39,991 bases of DNA from a virus: positions 1-39,991 of the IMG/VR virus record IMGVR_UViG_3300042197_001545; one strand, given 5' to 3'. The notes beneath the pieces were generated by a model. It ran no database searches and had not been told where the DNA came from. It was given only the letters and a program-made list of their open reading frames with translations. The position numbers were made by a program, and so were the translations under genes. This document shows, piece by piece, positions 18,500 through 27,446 of this stretch. Numbering within the stretch: position 1 is the first letter of the stretch; the number at the start of each line of letters is the position of its first letter.

Positions 18500-19078
18500 A
18501 TGGCAATTACAAAAATTAGCGAACTAAAATCAGCGATTGCGGTTGGTGCAAGATCAAATCTGTTTGAAGTTACAATTACTGGTCAGGTAGATGAATCTTT
18601 CAAATATCTTTGCAAAGGAGCGCAATTGCCTGGTTCAACACTTGGTTTAATTGACGTTCCTTTCATGGCTGGGAGAAGATACAAACTAGCTGGTGATCGT
18701 ACTTTTGTTGAGTGGACAACAACAGTTTTGAATGATCAAAATTTTAAAATTCGTAAATCACTTGAAGACCTTCAAAGAGAGTATGGTGCAACGAATTATA
18801 ATTCAGACACTTCAAAAACAAAAACTGGGTCTGCTACTACTGAATTGAGTACGATTACAGTAAAACAGTACGATCAAGTTGGAAATGTAAAATATACTTA
18901 TAAACTATTTAACGCATGGCCATCAGAAATTAGTACAATTGATCTTGCTTATGATTCCGTAGATACGATTGAAGAATTTACATGCACATGGTCGTATGAT
19001 TACTTTACATTTGGAAATGATACTCAATCTAATTCGAGTGGTGCCTCAAGTGTTGCAGACTCAGATCCTAATGAATAA
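18500..19078 (+). CDS. gp19: Tail tube protein gp19 (copy A)
   Basis: Inner tail tube subunit. The 192-residue sequence has the gp19 pattern: ARSNLFEVTITG, FLCKGAQ-like YLCKGAQLPGSTLGLIDVPF, then AGDRTFVEWTTTVLNDQNF and a C-terminal IDLAYDSVDTIEEFTCTWSY strand. It has a TAAGGAGA ribosome site and follows the sheath gene as in T4. It is clearly paralogous to the next gene, with which it shares GDRT(F/Y).EWT.TVLND and the PS-I-L-YD-(D/T)-I-EFT end. The Ser/Asp-rich C-terminal tail (after residue ~175) is longer than in T4 gp19 (163). Which copy forms the main tube cannot be decided from sequence. Confidence 0.88.
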   Translation: MAITKISELKSAIAVGARSNLFEVTITGQVDESFKYLCKGAQLPGSTLGLIDVPFMAGRRYKLAGDRTFVEWTTTVLNDQNFKIRKSLEDLQREYGATNYNSDTSKTKTGSATTELSTITVKQYDQVGNVKYTYKLFNAWPSEISTIDLAYDSVDTIEEFTCTWSYDYFTFGNDTQSNSSGASSVADSDPNE

Positions 19079-19087
19079 GGAACAAAA

Positions 19088-19708
19088 ATGGCAAACGAAT
19101 TTTTTAATATAAATACTTTTAGATCAAATTTAAATTCTGGGTCTAGAGCAAACTTATTTAAATGTAGTATTACTGGGTTACCAAGTCAAGTTAATGATCC
19201 GCAAAAACTTTTGTCTACTGGCGGAAACTTTTCATTTCTTTGTCGTTCCGCAGCCATTCCTGCATACTCACTTGGAATTATTGAAGTTCCATTTCGTGGG
19301 AGAAGAATAAAGATTCCTGGTGATCGTACATATGCAGAATGGACAGTTACAGTACTAAATGATGAACAACAAGGAATGAGACAAGTATTTGATAACTGGT
19401 TGAAGTTTATTAATGATCCAGACGGGACTAAAAAAATAAGAGAAGCAACTGGAGATAATTATCGTTGCACGGTTGTGATTGATCATCTAAAAGGTGATGG
19501 GAAAATAAGTAGAAAGTATCAACTTGTAGACGCTTTTCCAACTGATGTTTCTCCAATTGATCTTTCTTATGACACTACAGATGCAATTCAAGAATTCACA
19601 GTGACATTTCAGTATCATTTTGTTGAAGAAAGTGGATTAGGAACTGATTCTAGTGATGCGGCAATCTCCACATCTTCAGTTACAACTTCAGTTACAACAA
19701 CACCATAA
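19088..19708 (+). CDS. Tail tube protein gp19 paralogue (copy B)
   Basis: A 206-residue second tube-fold protein directly after copy A, with an AAGGA ribosome site and no separate promoter. Shared features include SRANLFKCSITGLP, FLCRSAAIPAYSLGIIEVPF, GDRTYAEWTVTVLNDEQQ and the closing IDLSYDTTDAIQEFTVTFQY. A 15-20 residue insertion near residue 25 and a Thr/Ser-rich C-terminal tail distinguish it. It may be a minor tube component, a tube initiator or terminator, or a second major subunit. The hairpin terminator at 19760 ends the sheath-tube transcript. Confidence 0.82.
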   Translation: MANEFFNINTFRSNLNSGSRANLFKCSITGLPSQVNDPQKLLSTGGNFSFLCRSAAIPAYSLGIIEVPFRGRRIKIPGDRTYAEWTVTVLNDEQQGMRQVFDNWLKFINDPDGTKKIREATGDNYRCTVVIDHLKGDGKISRKYQLVDAFPTDVSPIDLSYDTTDAIQEFTVTFQYHFVEESGLGTDSSDAAISTSSVTTSVTTTP

Positions 19709-19725
19709 CTTGAGCAATTGTTTGT

Positions 19726-19733
19726 AATAAATA
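19726..19733 (+). promoter_or_regulatory. Near-consensus late promoter AATAAATA
   Basis: Matches TATAAATA at 7 of 8 positions. It lies between the tube genes and the portal gene, where a late promoter is expected, but upstream of a hairpin terminator. Confidence 0.5.
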
Positions 19734-19759
19734 ACTGCGTAATAGTTAAACACGCACAC

Positions 19760-19790
19760 AATGGGAGCTATTACGCTCCCATTTTATTTT
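19760..19790 (+). terminator. Rho-independent terminator before the portal gene
   Basis: A 9-bp stem (AATGGGAGC / GCTCCCATT) with a 6-base loop, followed by TTTATTTT. Confidence 0.85.
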
Positions 19791-19803
19791 AGAAAGATAA
19801 ACC

Positions 19804-21487
19804 ATGGCACTCAAATTATTTGGTTATAAGATTGGTAAAGATGAGGAAGATGAAAAACAAAAAGAGAATGTACAATCTTTTGTTGCCCCTCCAAATGAAG
19901 ATGGTTCTGTAGCAGTAGTTGGCGGTGGTGTCTATGGCATCTATACCGATTTGGAAGGTGTCATACGCAATGACGCACAATTAATTCAGAGATATCGTGA
20001 CATGGCACTTCAGCCAGAATGCGATGCAGCCATAGAAGATATTGTCAATGAGACTCTTGTATTTACCGAAGGTGACTACCCAGTTCAAATTATTTTAGAT
20101 AAACTTGAACAGCCAGAGTCAATTAAGAAAAAAGTTCGTGAAGAATTTGAGCATGTAATGAAACTTCTTGACTTCAACAATCAAGGGTATGATATATTTC
20201 GTAGATGGTATGTTGACGGCAAACTCTACTATCACATGATGATTGACATCAAGCAGCCAAAGCAAGGTATCAAAGAGGTTCGCTACATTGATCCAAGAAA
20301 GATTCGTAAAGTTCGTGAGAACAAAAAGTCTAAACCAATTCTTCAAGCTGGAGCGCAGAATCAAGTCAATGCACCACAAAAACCAAATGAGTATTTTCTT
20401 TTCTCTGAAAAAGGTTTCAACAATGATGCAAATCAAGGTGTAAAGATTGCGCCAGATGCAATTTGCTATGTGCATTCTGGATTGACTGACAAAGACGGTA
20501 AAGTAATTGTTTCTTATCTACACAAAGCAATTCGTCCACTCAATCAATTGCGTATGCTTGAAGATGCAACAGTGATCTATCGCATTTCAAGAGCGCCAGA
20601 ACGTAGAATATTTTACATTGATGTTGGTAATTTGCCAAAAATGAAAGCAGAACAATATCTGCGTGAGATCATGCAGAAGTATAAGAACAAACTTGTCTAT
20701 GATGCACAGACTGGTGAGATTCGTGATGATCGCCGTTTTCAGACAATGCTTGAAGATTTTTGGTTGCCACGAAGAGAAGGTGGTAAAGGAACAGAAATCA
20801 CAACACTTCCAGCAGGACAAAATCTTGGTGAGATTGAAGATGTTGTCTACTTTCAAAAGAAATTATACAAATCATTAAACGTTCCAATTTCACGCTTAGA
20901 TACTGAAAATGGATTCTCACTTGGTCGTGCATCTGAAATCACAAGAGATGAATTAAAGTTTACTAAATTCATTCGCAGATTGCGTCTAAGATTTTCACAT
21001 TTGTTTGATCGTCTGTTAGAGACACAATTGCTACTCAAAGGGATTTGTACAAAATCAGAATGGCAACAAATGAAAGAAGAAATTTCTTATGACTTTGTTT
21101 CAGACACACATTTTTCTGAAATGAAAGAAGCAGAAGTTCTCAAAGAAAGACTTGGAATTCTTGGAGACATTGATGGTTATGTTGGCAAATACTTTTCTGA
21201 AGCATGGGTTCGTAAGCATGTTCTACGTCAGACTGAAGATGATATAGAAGAAATCAATAAAGAAATTGAAGAAGAAAAAGAAAGCGAAGATGGTGAAGAG
21301 AATGAAGAACCTATGCAACCAATGCCGCAACAAGCTCCAGCATTGCCTACTGCACAAGCACCAATTCCAGTTGTAGTTCAGAATCAAAAAGAAGAAATTG
21401 AACCTCGCATTGTTGATGATACAGATCAAAAAGAATTGGCTAAATCAATGACAAAGTTTTTTGATACTTTAGTTGAAGAGGCAAGAG

Positions 21488-21510
<23 letters not shown>
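19804..21510 (+). CDS. gp20: Portal protein gp20
   Basis: Dodecameric portal at the head vertex through which DNA is packaged. Conserved T4-like portal stretches are present: YRDMALQPECDAAIEDIVNE, EVRYIDPRKIRKVRE, HSGLTDKDGKVIVSYLHKAI followed by RPLNQLRMLEDATVIYRISR and APERRIFYIDVGNLPK, then VYFQKKLYKSLNVPISRL. Length is 568 (T4 524). The extra length is an acidic, Gln/Pro-rich C-terminal tail (residues ~490-545). The C-terminal coding end overlaps the next gene's start. Transcription probably comes from the box at 19726 or by read-through. Confidence 0.95.
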
Positions 21511-22921
<1,411 letters not shown>

Positions 22922-22948
22922 ATAAAGAAAAAATTAGGAGTCTTTTCA

Positions 22949-23350
22949 ATGGCAAATCAACTTTACTCAAAAGCAAAAGAAGCGTTTTTAAATGCAGACA
23001 TTGATATGGCAGACAATACCATCGTCATTGCACTTATTGACACTGGCGAGTATTCTTTTAGCGCATCTCATCAATTTCGTAGCGACATACCAAATAATGC
23101 AGTGATTGCAACTGCCACACTTGGGAATAAGACAACTGCAAACGGCGTCTTTGATGCTGACGATGCGACATTTACTTCTGTCACTGGTGCAAATTGCGAA
23201 GCATTGATTCTTTTTCAAGATAGCGGAAACACATCAACATCAAGACTCATTGCATTCATTGATTCTGCAACAGGTTTGCCAATTCTACCTAACGGTGGTG
23301 ACATTACTGTAGCATTCTCTAGCGGATCAAATCGCATTTTCTCTCTGTAA
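22949..23350 (+). CDS. Small virion protein of a widespread phage family
   Basis: A 133-residue protein. The opening NQLYSKAKEAFLNADIDMAD with TIVIALIDTGEYSFSASHQF and SDIP is a pattern found in many tailed phages, usually annotated as a hypothetical or structural protein. The C-terminus has FIDSATGLPILPNGGDITV followed by a short FSSGSNRIFSL strand, which suggests a jelly-roll or beta-sandwich. It has an AGGAG ribosome site and its own late promoter. There is no catalytic motif. Probably a minor head or neck decoration protein, inferred from location between portal and prohead genes. Confidence 0.6.
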   Translation: MANQLYSKAKEAFLNADIDMADNTIVIALIDTGEYSFSASHQFRSDIPNNAVIATATLGNKTTANGVFDADDATFTSVTGANCEALILFQDSGNTSTSRLIAFIDSATGLPILPNGGDITVAFSSGSNRIFSL

Positions 23351-23372
23351 AATAGAGTAGAAAAATAAAATT

Positions 23373-24176
23373 ATGAACCAAGTGATTCAACTTGATGGCG
23401 TTCTGAGTAGTGTTCAGAATGATGAAGTTCAAGTATATTCTTCAAATACTTTTCTTCAACTATCAGATCAGTTTGACTATGCCATTGACCCAACTGTTTT
23501 TGTTGAATCCCCAGAAGTTATATTCATTGTTAGACCAACTGAAATTGAAAGCACACTTGCGTTTGGTCTAACACAATTTAATCAAACAATTTTTGCAGAG
23601 TCAGTACAATCTACAGTAGCATTTGGAGATGATAAAACACTCTCAATGCAGATTGTCTACTCAAACGCAATTGATAGTACAGTCGCATTTGACAATCCAA
23701 AATTAAACTTCAAAGTATTTGCAAATTCTGCACTGACAGAAAATAATTTTGGAACGTCACAACTCAACACAACAATTTTTGCAAATGCGATTAATCCAAG
23801 TGCATTGTTTGGCAATTTACAGACAAACATGCAGATTGACGATGTGCCATTTCCATCAATTGAATCTACTCTTGTTATACCAAACCCAGTACTTGTAAGT
23901 AAAATTGGACCACTTTCAATTGCGCCAACTGCAAGTTTTGGTGTCGCATCGTTCATTGATAACATTCACAGAATTCTTATCTTTAAAGATGACAACATTT
24001 CAAAAATTGGCGAAAACGATGCAGCCGTCATTGCTGGAGGAATTCGTTTGAACCCAGCAAGCGTAGCGTCAGAAACGGCATCGGCAGGGAATGCTACTCT
24101 ACCAGAAGCACCAGTAGGATTTCTATCAGTTAACATAGAAGGCGTTGACTATAAAATACCATATTACAATAGTTAA
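23373..24176 (+). CDS. Repeat-containing putative virion protein
   Basis: A 267-residue protein with seven copies of a 20-22 residue unit (residues ~58-190) of the form I-x-S-T-x-A-F-G followed by a polar turn and a hydrophobic strand such as LNxxIFA. The regular spacing predicts a beta-helix or beta-solenoid. The last ~70 residues (RILIFKDDNISKIG, then AAVIAGGIRLNPASV and VGFLSVNIEGVDYKIPYYNS) resemble ends shared by other phage structural proteins. The ribosome site is weak. It is likely cotranscribed with the preceding small virion gene. The repeat family is not recognised; fibre or head decoration is the most likely role. Confidence 0.6.
   Translation: MNQVIQLDGVLSSVQNDEVQVYSSNTFLQLSDQFDYAIDPTVFVESPEVIFIVRPTEIESTLAFGLTQFNQTIFAESVQSTVAFGDDKTLSMQIVYSNAIDSTVAFDNPKLNFKVFANSALTENNFGTSQLNTTIFANAINPSALFGNLQTNMQIDDVPFPSIESTLVIPNPVLVSKIGPLSIAPTASFGVASFIDNIHRILIFKDDNISKIGENDAAVIAGGIRLNPASVASETASAGNATLPEAPVGFLSVNIEGVDYKIPYYNS
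23544..23942 (+). repeat. Seven-copy ~21-residue beta repeat
   Basis: Repeat starts fall near residues 58, 78, 100, 119, 140, 163 and 183, with the consensus I-x-S-T-x-A-F-G. Copies 4 and 6 are the most divergent. Confidence 0.7.
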
Positions 24177-24188
24177 AAACGCATATTG

Positions 24189-24196
24189 TATAAATA
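24189..24196 (+). promoter_or_regulatory. T4-type late promoter TATAAATA
   Basis: Exact box, 19 bases before the prohead core gene at 24215. It likely serves the 24215-26427 group. Confidence 0.85.
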
Positions 24197-24214
24197 AAGA
24201 AAAAAGGAGTCATT

Positions 24215-24430
24215 ATGGAAAACATTCAACAAGCAGTTTTGAGTGCAATGGAAGCAAAACCACTAGATTTTAAAGCACACATTGAGAAAGAAATCAATGA
24301 TCGTGTCTATTCTAGAATGCAAGCAAGAAAACAAGAACTTGCTCAAAATATTTTAAATCGTTCTGAAGATTCACAAGAAGAAGAATCTGAAGAAGAAATA
24401 CAACCAGAGGAAGCCGATGAAAACCTTTAA
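24215..24430 (+). CDS. Prohead core protein, gp67-like
   Basis: A 71-residue, highly charged protein with a helical N-terminal two-thirds (AMEAKPLDFKAHIEKEINDR, then VYSRMQARKQELAQ) and an acidic tail of Glu-rich residues. Size, composition and position between portal and protease genes match T4 gp67, the 80-residue acidic core protein of the prohead scaffold. It has a strong AAGGAG ribosome site. The end overlaps the next gene by 14 bases. Identity rests on context and composition because the family is short and variable. Confidence 0.65.
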   Translation: MENIQQAVLSAMEAKPLDFKAHIEKEINDRVYSRMQARKQELAQNILNRSEDSQEEESEEEIQPEEADENL

Positions 24431-25256
24431 GTCATTTATAAAAGAAGCAGGACCAAACGCTAAACCAAAAGCAAAAGGTGAAGCAGATTTTGTGGATGCT
24501 CACAAAGTAGAAATTACTGATCCGACAGATCAAGCTACCGATGGTTCTGCTAAAGTTATAACTAAACCAGTTTCTGGAAAGCGTAAAGCAGATCGTCTTG
24601 ACAACAAGCAAGCAATGGGTGAAGATACAGGTCAAGCAGATGCCCGTAAAACAACACCATCAAGCAAAGAAGCACAACAAAAAGTTTTCGATAAACACAA
24701 AGAGCGCATGAAACAATTGGCAAAAGAAGAAGTAGAAATTACAGAAGGTTATGAAAAAGTTGTTCTTGACTTTTTAAAAAAACGTAATGTTGATGCTTAC
24801 TTCAGAAGTGGTAAACTCGTAATTGATAAAAAAGACATGGCAGCCGCAAAGAAGGCTCTTGCTAAACCAGTTGGATTCAATGCAAAAGATTTAGAAATTG
24901 TTACTGAAGAAGTGCAACCAAAAACATATCGTGAGATGATGCGTGAAGCAAACTTCTCAAAGAAGCAAACAACAATGGCACACACAATTGGTAAAGAATT
25001 TGAAAAGAAGGGTGTCGGAGACGAGACTAAGGGTGGACCATATGCAGTTGCATCCGCAATGGTAAGAGACAAGCCAGAGGCTGCTAAGAAAGCATATGCT
25101 ACCATTCAATCTAAAATGAAAGAAGAAGCAGACGCAGAACTTCTTTTCAAACTCTATGATGATCTAAATGAAGAAAATCAAGAATTCTTCATGCAACAAT
25201 TAGAAGAAGATGCAGAAGCACTTTTGCTCTTTGCACAAAATTTAATGGAAGAATAA
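24417..25256 (+). CDS. Putative prohead core / encapsidated internal protein with capsid-targeting N-terminus
   Basis: A 279-residue Lys/Glu-rich protein. The first ten residues, MKTFKSFIKE, match in length and register the T4 internal-protein capsid-targeting sequence MKTYQEFIAE, which the gp21 protease cuts after (L/I)-x-E; here that is I8-K9-E10. A further possible site is ITE at 108-110. The middle (GKEFEKKGVGDETKGGPYAV, then ASAMVRDKPEAAKKAY) is a segment I associate with virion proteins of large phages. The C-terminus is acidic and helical. Position between gp67-like and gp21 genes supports a core role. Likely packaged and processed during head maturation; this is inferred. Confidence 0.65.
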   Translation: MKTFKSFIKEAGPNAKPKAKGEADFVDAHKVEITDPTDQATDGSAKVITKPVSGKRKADRLDNKQAMGEDTGQADARKTTPSSKEAQQKVFDKHKERMKQLAKEEVEITEGYEKVVLDFLKKRNVDAYFRSGKLVIDKKDMAAAKKALAKPVGFNAKDLEIVTEEVQPKTYREMMREANFSKKQTTMAHTIGKEFEKKGVGDETKGGPYAVASAMVRDKPEAAKKAYATIQSKMKEEADAELLFKLYDDLNEENQEFFMQQLEEDAEALLLFAQNLMEE

Positions 25257-25259
25257 ACA

Positions 25260-25502
25260 ATGATCATTAAGCCTTTAGGGGAAATCATTGCAGTTACGAC
25301 TGCAAACTCTGTAGCAAATTCTAATTTGGTTAGAATACATACCACAACGGCAACAACAGTTACAGTTGCAAATTCTACTGGAAGTACGCTTGGTTCTTTT
25401 TCAATGCCAGCAAACACTGTAGAAATTGTTGAGAAAGCGACATTAGATACAATTGCATGTAGTTCTTCTGCAAACTGCACACCAGTCGCATTCAAACACT
25501 AA
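25260..25502 (+). CDS. Small beta-rich structural protein, function unknown
   Basis: An 80-residue protein with alternating Thr/Val/Ala strands (TTTATTVTVANSTGSTLGSF) and PANTVEIVEKATLDTIACSS. It belongs to a small type common in tailed phages near head genes and loosely resembles the 9772 product in composition. It starts 3 bases after the preceding stop. There is no signal peptide, and no motif beyond two Cys near the C-terminus (ACSSSANC). It may decorate the capsid; no firm evidence. Confidence 0.55.
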   Translation: MIIKPLGEIIAVTTANSVANSNLVRIHTTTATTVTVANSTGSTLGSFSMPANTVEIVEKATLDTIACSSSANCTPVAFKH

Positions 25503-25504
25503 AC

Positions 25505-25780
25505 ATGATTGGTTTCAAAGAGTTTATTGAACTTGATGAACAATCTTGGAAAAGAGTTAATCGTGTTCGTGGTGGAAAAGTACAAAGAAGAAAAATGGTT
25601 TCTCAGAGACCTGGTTACAGAATGCAAGCAGGTAAATTGGTTCGCATGTCGGCTGCTGAAAAACGCAAACGCCATCTTTCACAAATGAAGGCTGCAAGAA
25701 AGCGCAGACCAATGTTATCAAGAATTTTAAGAAAAAGAAAACTGTCACTACGAAGAAGATTAACCGCGGGGATCAAATGA
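25505..25780 (+). CDS. Very basic prohead/virion protein with targeting-like N-terminus
   Basis: A 91-residue protein in which about a third of residues are Arg or Lys, concentrated after residue 16 (KRVNRVRGGKVQRRK; EKRKRHLSQMKAARKRR; SRILRKRKLSLRRR). The N-terminus MIGFKEFIELDEQ is acidic/hydrophobic and resembles the capsid-targeting peptides of T4-like internal proteins. An (L/I)-x-E site, L10-D11-E12, would separate it from the basic body. Strong basicity suggests a DNA-binding internal protein or a core partner for the acidic scaffold proteins. It ends in an ATGA overlap with the protease gene. It occupies the gp68 position of T4, but I cannot show homology. Confidence 0.6.
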   Translation: MIGFKEFIELDEQSWKRVNRVRGGKVQRRKMVSQRPGYRMQAGKLVRMSAAEKRKRHLSQMKAARKRRPMLSRILRKRKLSLRRRLTAGIK

Positions 25781-26427
25781 AACTTATCACAGAAATCAAT
25801 GAACAAATCAATGTAATTACCGAAGACGTTGAAACAGGCGGAAAGAATTTTTACATTGAAGGCATTTTCATGCAAGCCGAACAGAAAAATCGTAATGGAA
25901 GAGTATACCCATTAAAGGTTCTGCAAAAAGAAGCAGATCGTTACATTGCAGAGTATGTAAATCGTAATCGTGCTTACGGAGAACTAGGACATCCAGATGG
26001 TCCAACAATCAATCTAGAACGTGTTTCACACATGATCAAAGAACTAAAGCAGTCTGGAAATGACTTTGTTGGAAAAGCAAAGATCATAGACACACCATAT
26101 GGAAACATTGTAAAGAATTTAATCATTGAAGGTGCTGGTGTTGGTGTTTCTACAAGAGGCATGGGATCGCTTGAAGAACAATCAGATGGAACAAAATTAG
26201 TTAAAGATGACTTCTATCTTGCAACCGCAGCCGACATTGTTGCTGATCCATCTGCACCAGACGCATTTGTGCGTGGAATAATGGAATCAAAAGAGTGGGT
26301 TTGGGAAAACGGAATCATCAAAGAAGTTCAGATCAAAGAATACAAGAAAACAATTCAAAAGTCTTCAAAGAAGAATCTTGAAGAAAATATGATTAAAACT
26401 TTCCAACACTTTCTTTCTAAACTATAA
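25777..26427 (+). CDS. gp21: Prohead core protease gp21
   Basis: Serine protease that removes the scaffold and trims head proteins at (L/I)-x-E sites. The 216-residue sequence has FYIEGIFMQAEQKNRNGRVY, then AYGELGHPDGPTINLERVSH containing the likely catalytic His72, VGVSTRGMGSLEEQ with Ser125, and TAADIVADPSAPDAF with Asp153, in the same order as the T4 gp21 triad. Length is close to T4 gp21 (212). The start overlaps the preceding stop in an ATGA. Substrates visible in this window include gp22, gp23 and the two putative internal proteins. Confidence 0.93.
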   Translation: MKLITEINEQINVITEDVETGGKNFYIEGIFMQAEQKNRNGRVYPLKVLQKEADRYIAEYVNRNRAYGELGHPDGPTINLERVSHMIKELKQSGNDFVGKAKIIDTPYGNIVKNLIIEGAGVGVSTRGMGSLEEQSDGTKLVKDDFYLATAADIVADPSAPDAFVRGIMESKEWVWENGIIKEVQIKEYKKTIQKSSKKNLEENMIKTFQHFLSKL

Positions 26428-26432
26428 TTTTT

Positions 26433-26440
26433 TATAAATA
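26433..26440 (+). promoter_or_regulatory. T4-type late promoter TATAAATA
   Basis: Exact box, 36 bases before the gp22 start; gp22 has an AAAGGAGA ribosome site. Confidence 0.85.
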
Positions 26441-26475
26441 AAGAAAGCAATTTAAATACCGTAAAGGAGAGAATT

Positions 26476-27402
26476 ATGGCTAAAGCACCTCAAAAAGATC
26501 AAAAAGAAGTTAATGATCTAGAAGAAGAAAAAAAGAAGCATAAAATGATGGCAGAAAAAGATGATGAAGATGAGGACGAAGATGAGGACGAAGATGATGA
26601 TGAAGATGAGGATGAAGAAGAAAATGGCAAAAAAATGAAAATGAAAGAAGGAAAGTACAAAAAAATGAAAGAAGACATTGATGCAGACATCAATGCAATC
26701 TTTTCTGGCGAAGAACTTTCTGAAGAATTCAAATCAAACGCAAAAGCAATTTTTGAAGCAGCCGTTCTTGCTAAAGTATCCGCACAAGTAAAAACTCTTG
26801 AAGAAGAGTATCAACAAAAACTTGAAGAGCAAGTTTCAGAAATTACAGAAAACATTGTATCCAAAGTTGACGAGTATCTTGAGTATGTTGTCAACGAGTG
26901 GACAGAAGAACACCAGCTTGCAATTGACTCAGGCATTCGTTCTGAAATTGCAGAAGACTTCATGGTCGGTCTAAAGAATCTCTTCACAGAGCATTACATT
27001 AATGTTCCAGAAGACAAAGTAGACATCATTGAAGAATTGGCTGCAAAAGTAGACGAACTTGAATCTGAATTGGATAAAACAATTACAGAAAATGCAAATC
27101 TAAGCAATGAAATCAATGACTACAAGAAGACAGTTATTCTTGACGAAGTTTCAGAAGGTCTAACAGAAGTTCAGTTTGCCAAACTTCAATCTCTTGCAGA
27201 AAACATTGAATTCATTTCTGAAGAAGATTATAAAGAAAAAGTTACTCTTACAAAGAAAAAGTACTTTGAAGAGTCTAAGAAAGAAGAAACAGTAGTTTCA
27301 AAGAATGATCAGTTTGGACCTGATGAGTCTCAATTGGATGAGCAGTTCTCACCAATTATGGATCACTACGTTAAAAATCTTTCAATGATTATTAGAAAAT
27401 AA
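26476..27402 (+). CDS. gp22: Major prohead scaffold protein gp22
   Basis: Scaffold around which the capsid is built; degraded by gp21 in T4. The 308-residue sequence is almost entirely helical and charged. Residues 29-49 form an Asp/Glu run followed by a Lys/Met-rich basic patch (KKMKMKEGKYKKMK). The rest is coiled coil (KTLEEEYQQKLEEQVSEITE; ELAAKVDELESELDKTITEN). The C-terminus (DHYVKNLSMIIRK) resembles gp22 ends in T4-like cyanophages. T4 gp22 is 269 residues. Order 21-22-23 is the T4 order. Confidence 0.9.
   Translation: MAKAPQKDQKEVNDLEEEKKKHKMMAEKDDEDEDEDEDEDDDEDEDEEENGKKMKMKEGKYKKMKEDIDADINAIFSGEELSEEFKSNAKAIFEAAVLAKVSAQVKTLEEEYQQKLEEQVSEITENIVSKVDEYLEYVVNEWTEEHQLAIDSGIRSEIAEDFMVGLKNLFTEHYINVPEDKVDIIEELAAKVDELESELDKTITENANLSNEINDYKKTVILDEVSEGLTEVQFAKLQSLAENIEFISEEDYKEKVTLTKKKYFEESKKEETVVSKNDQFGPDESQLDEQFSPIMDHYVKNLSMIIRK
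26560..26622 (+). repeat. Acidic-codon low-complexity tract in gp22
   Basis: Repeated GAT/GAG/GAC/GAA codons giving about 21 consecutive Asp/Glu residues. The tract is prone to length change. Confidence 0.85.
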
Positions 27403-27408
27403 CTTTTT

Positions 27409-27416
27409 TATAAATA
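27409..27416 (+). promoter_or_regulatory. T4-type late promoter TATAAATA
   Basis: Exact box, 31 bases before the major capsid gene. Confidence 0.88.
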
Positions 27417-27446
27417 AATCAAAATAATACCTCAAAGGAGAAAACT

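Noticed and set aside
21473-21475. TTG 21473 as start of the collagen-like gene
   Set aside because: No ribosome site; GTG 21488 has GAAGAGG six bases upstream.
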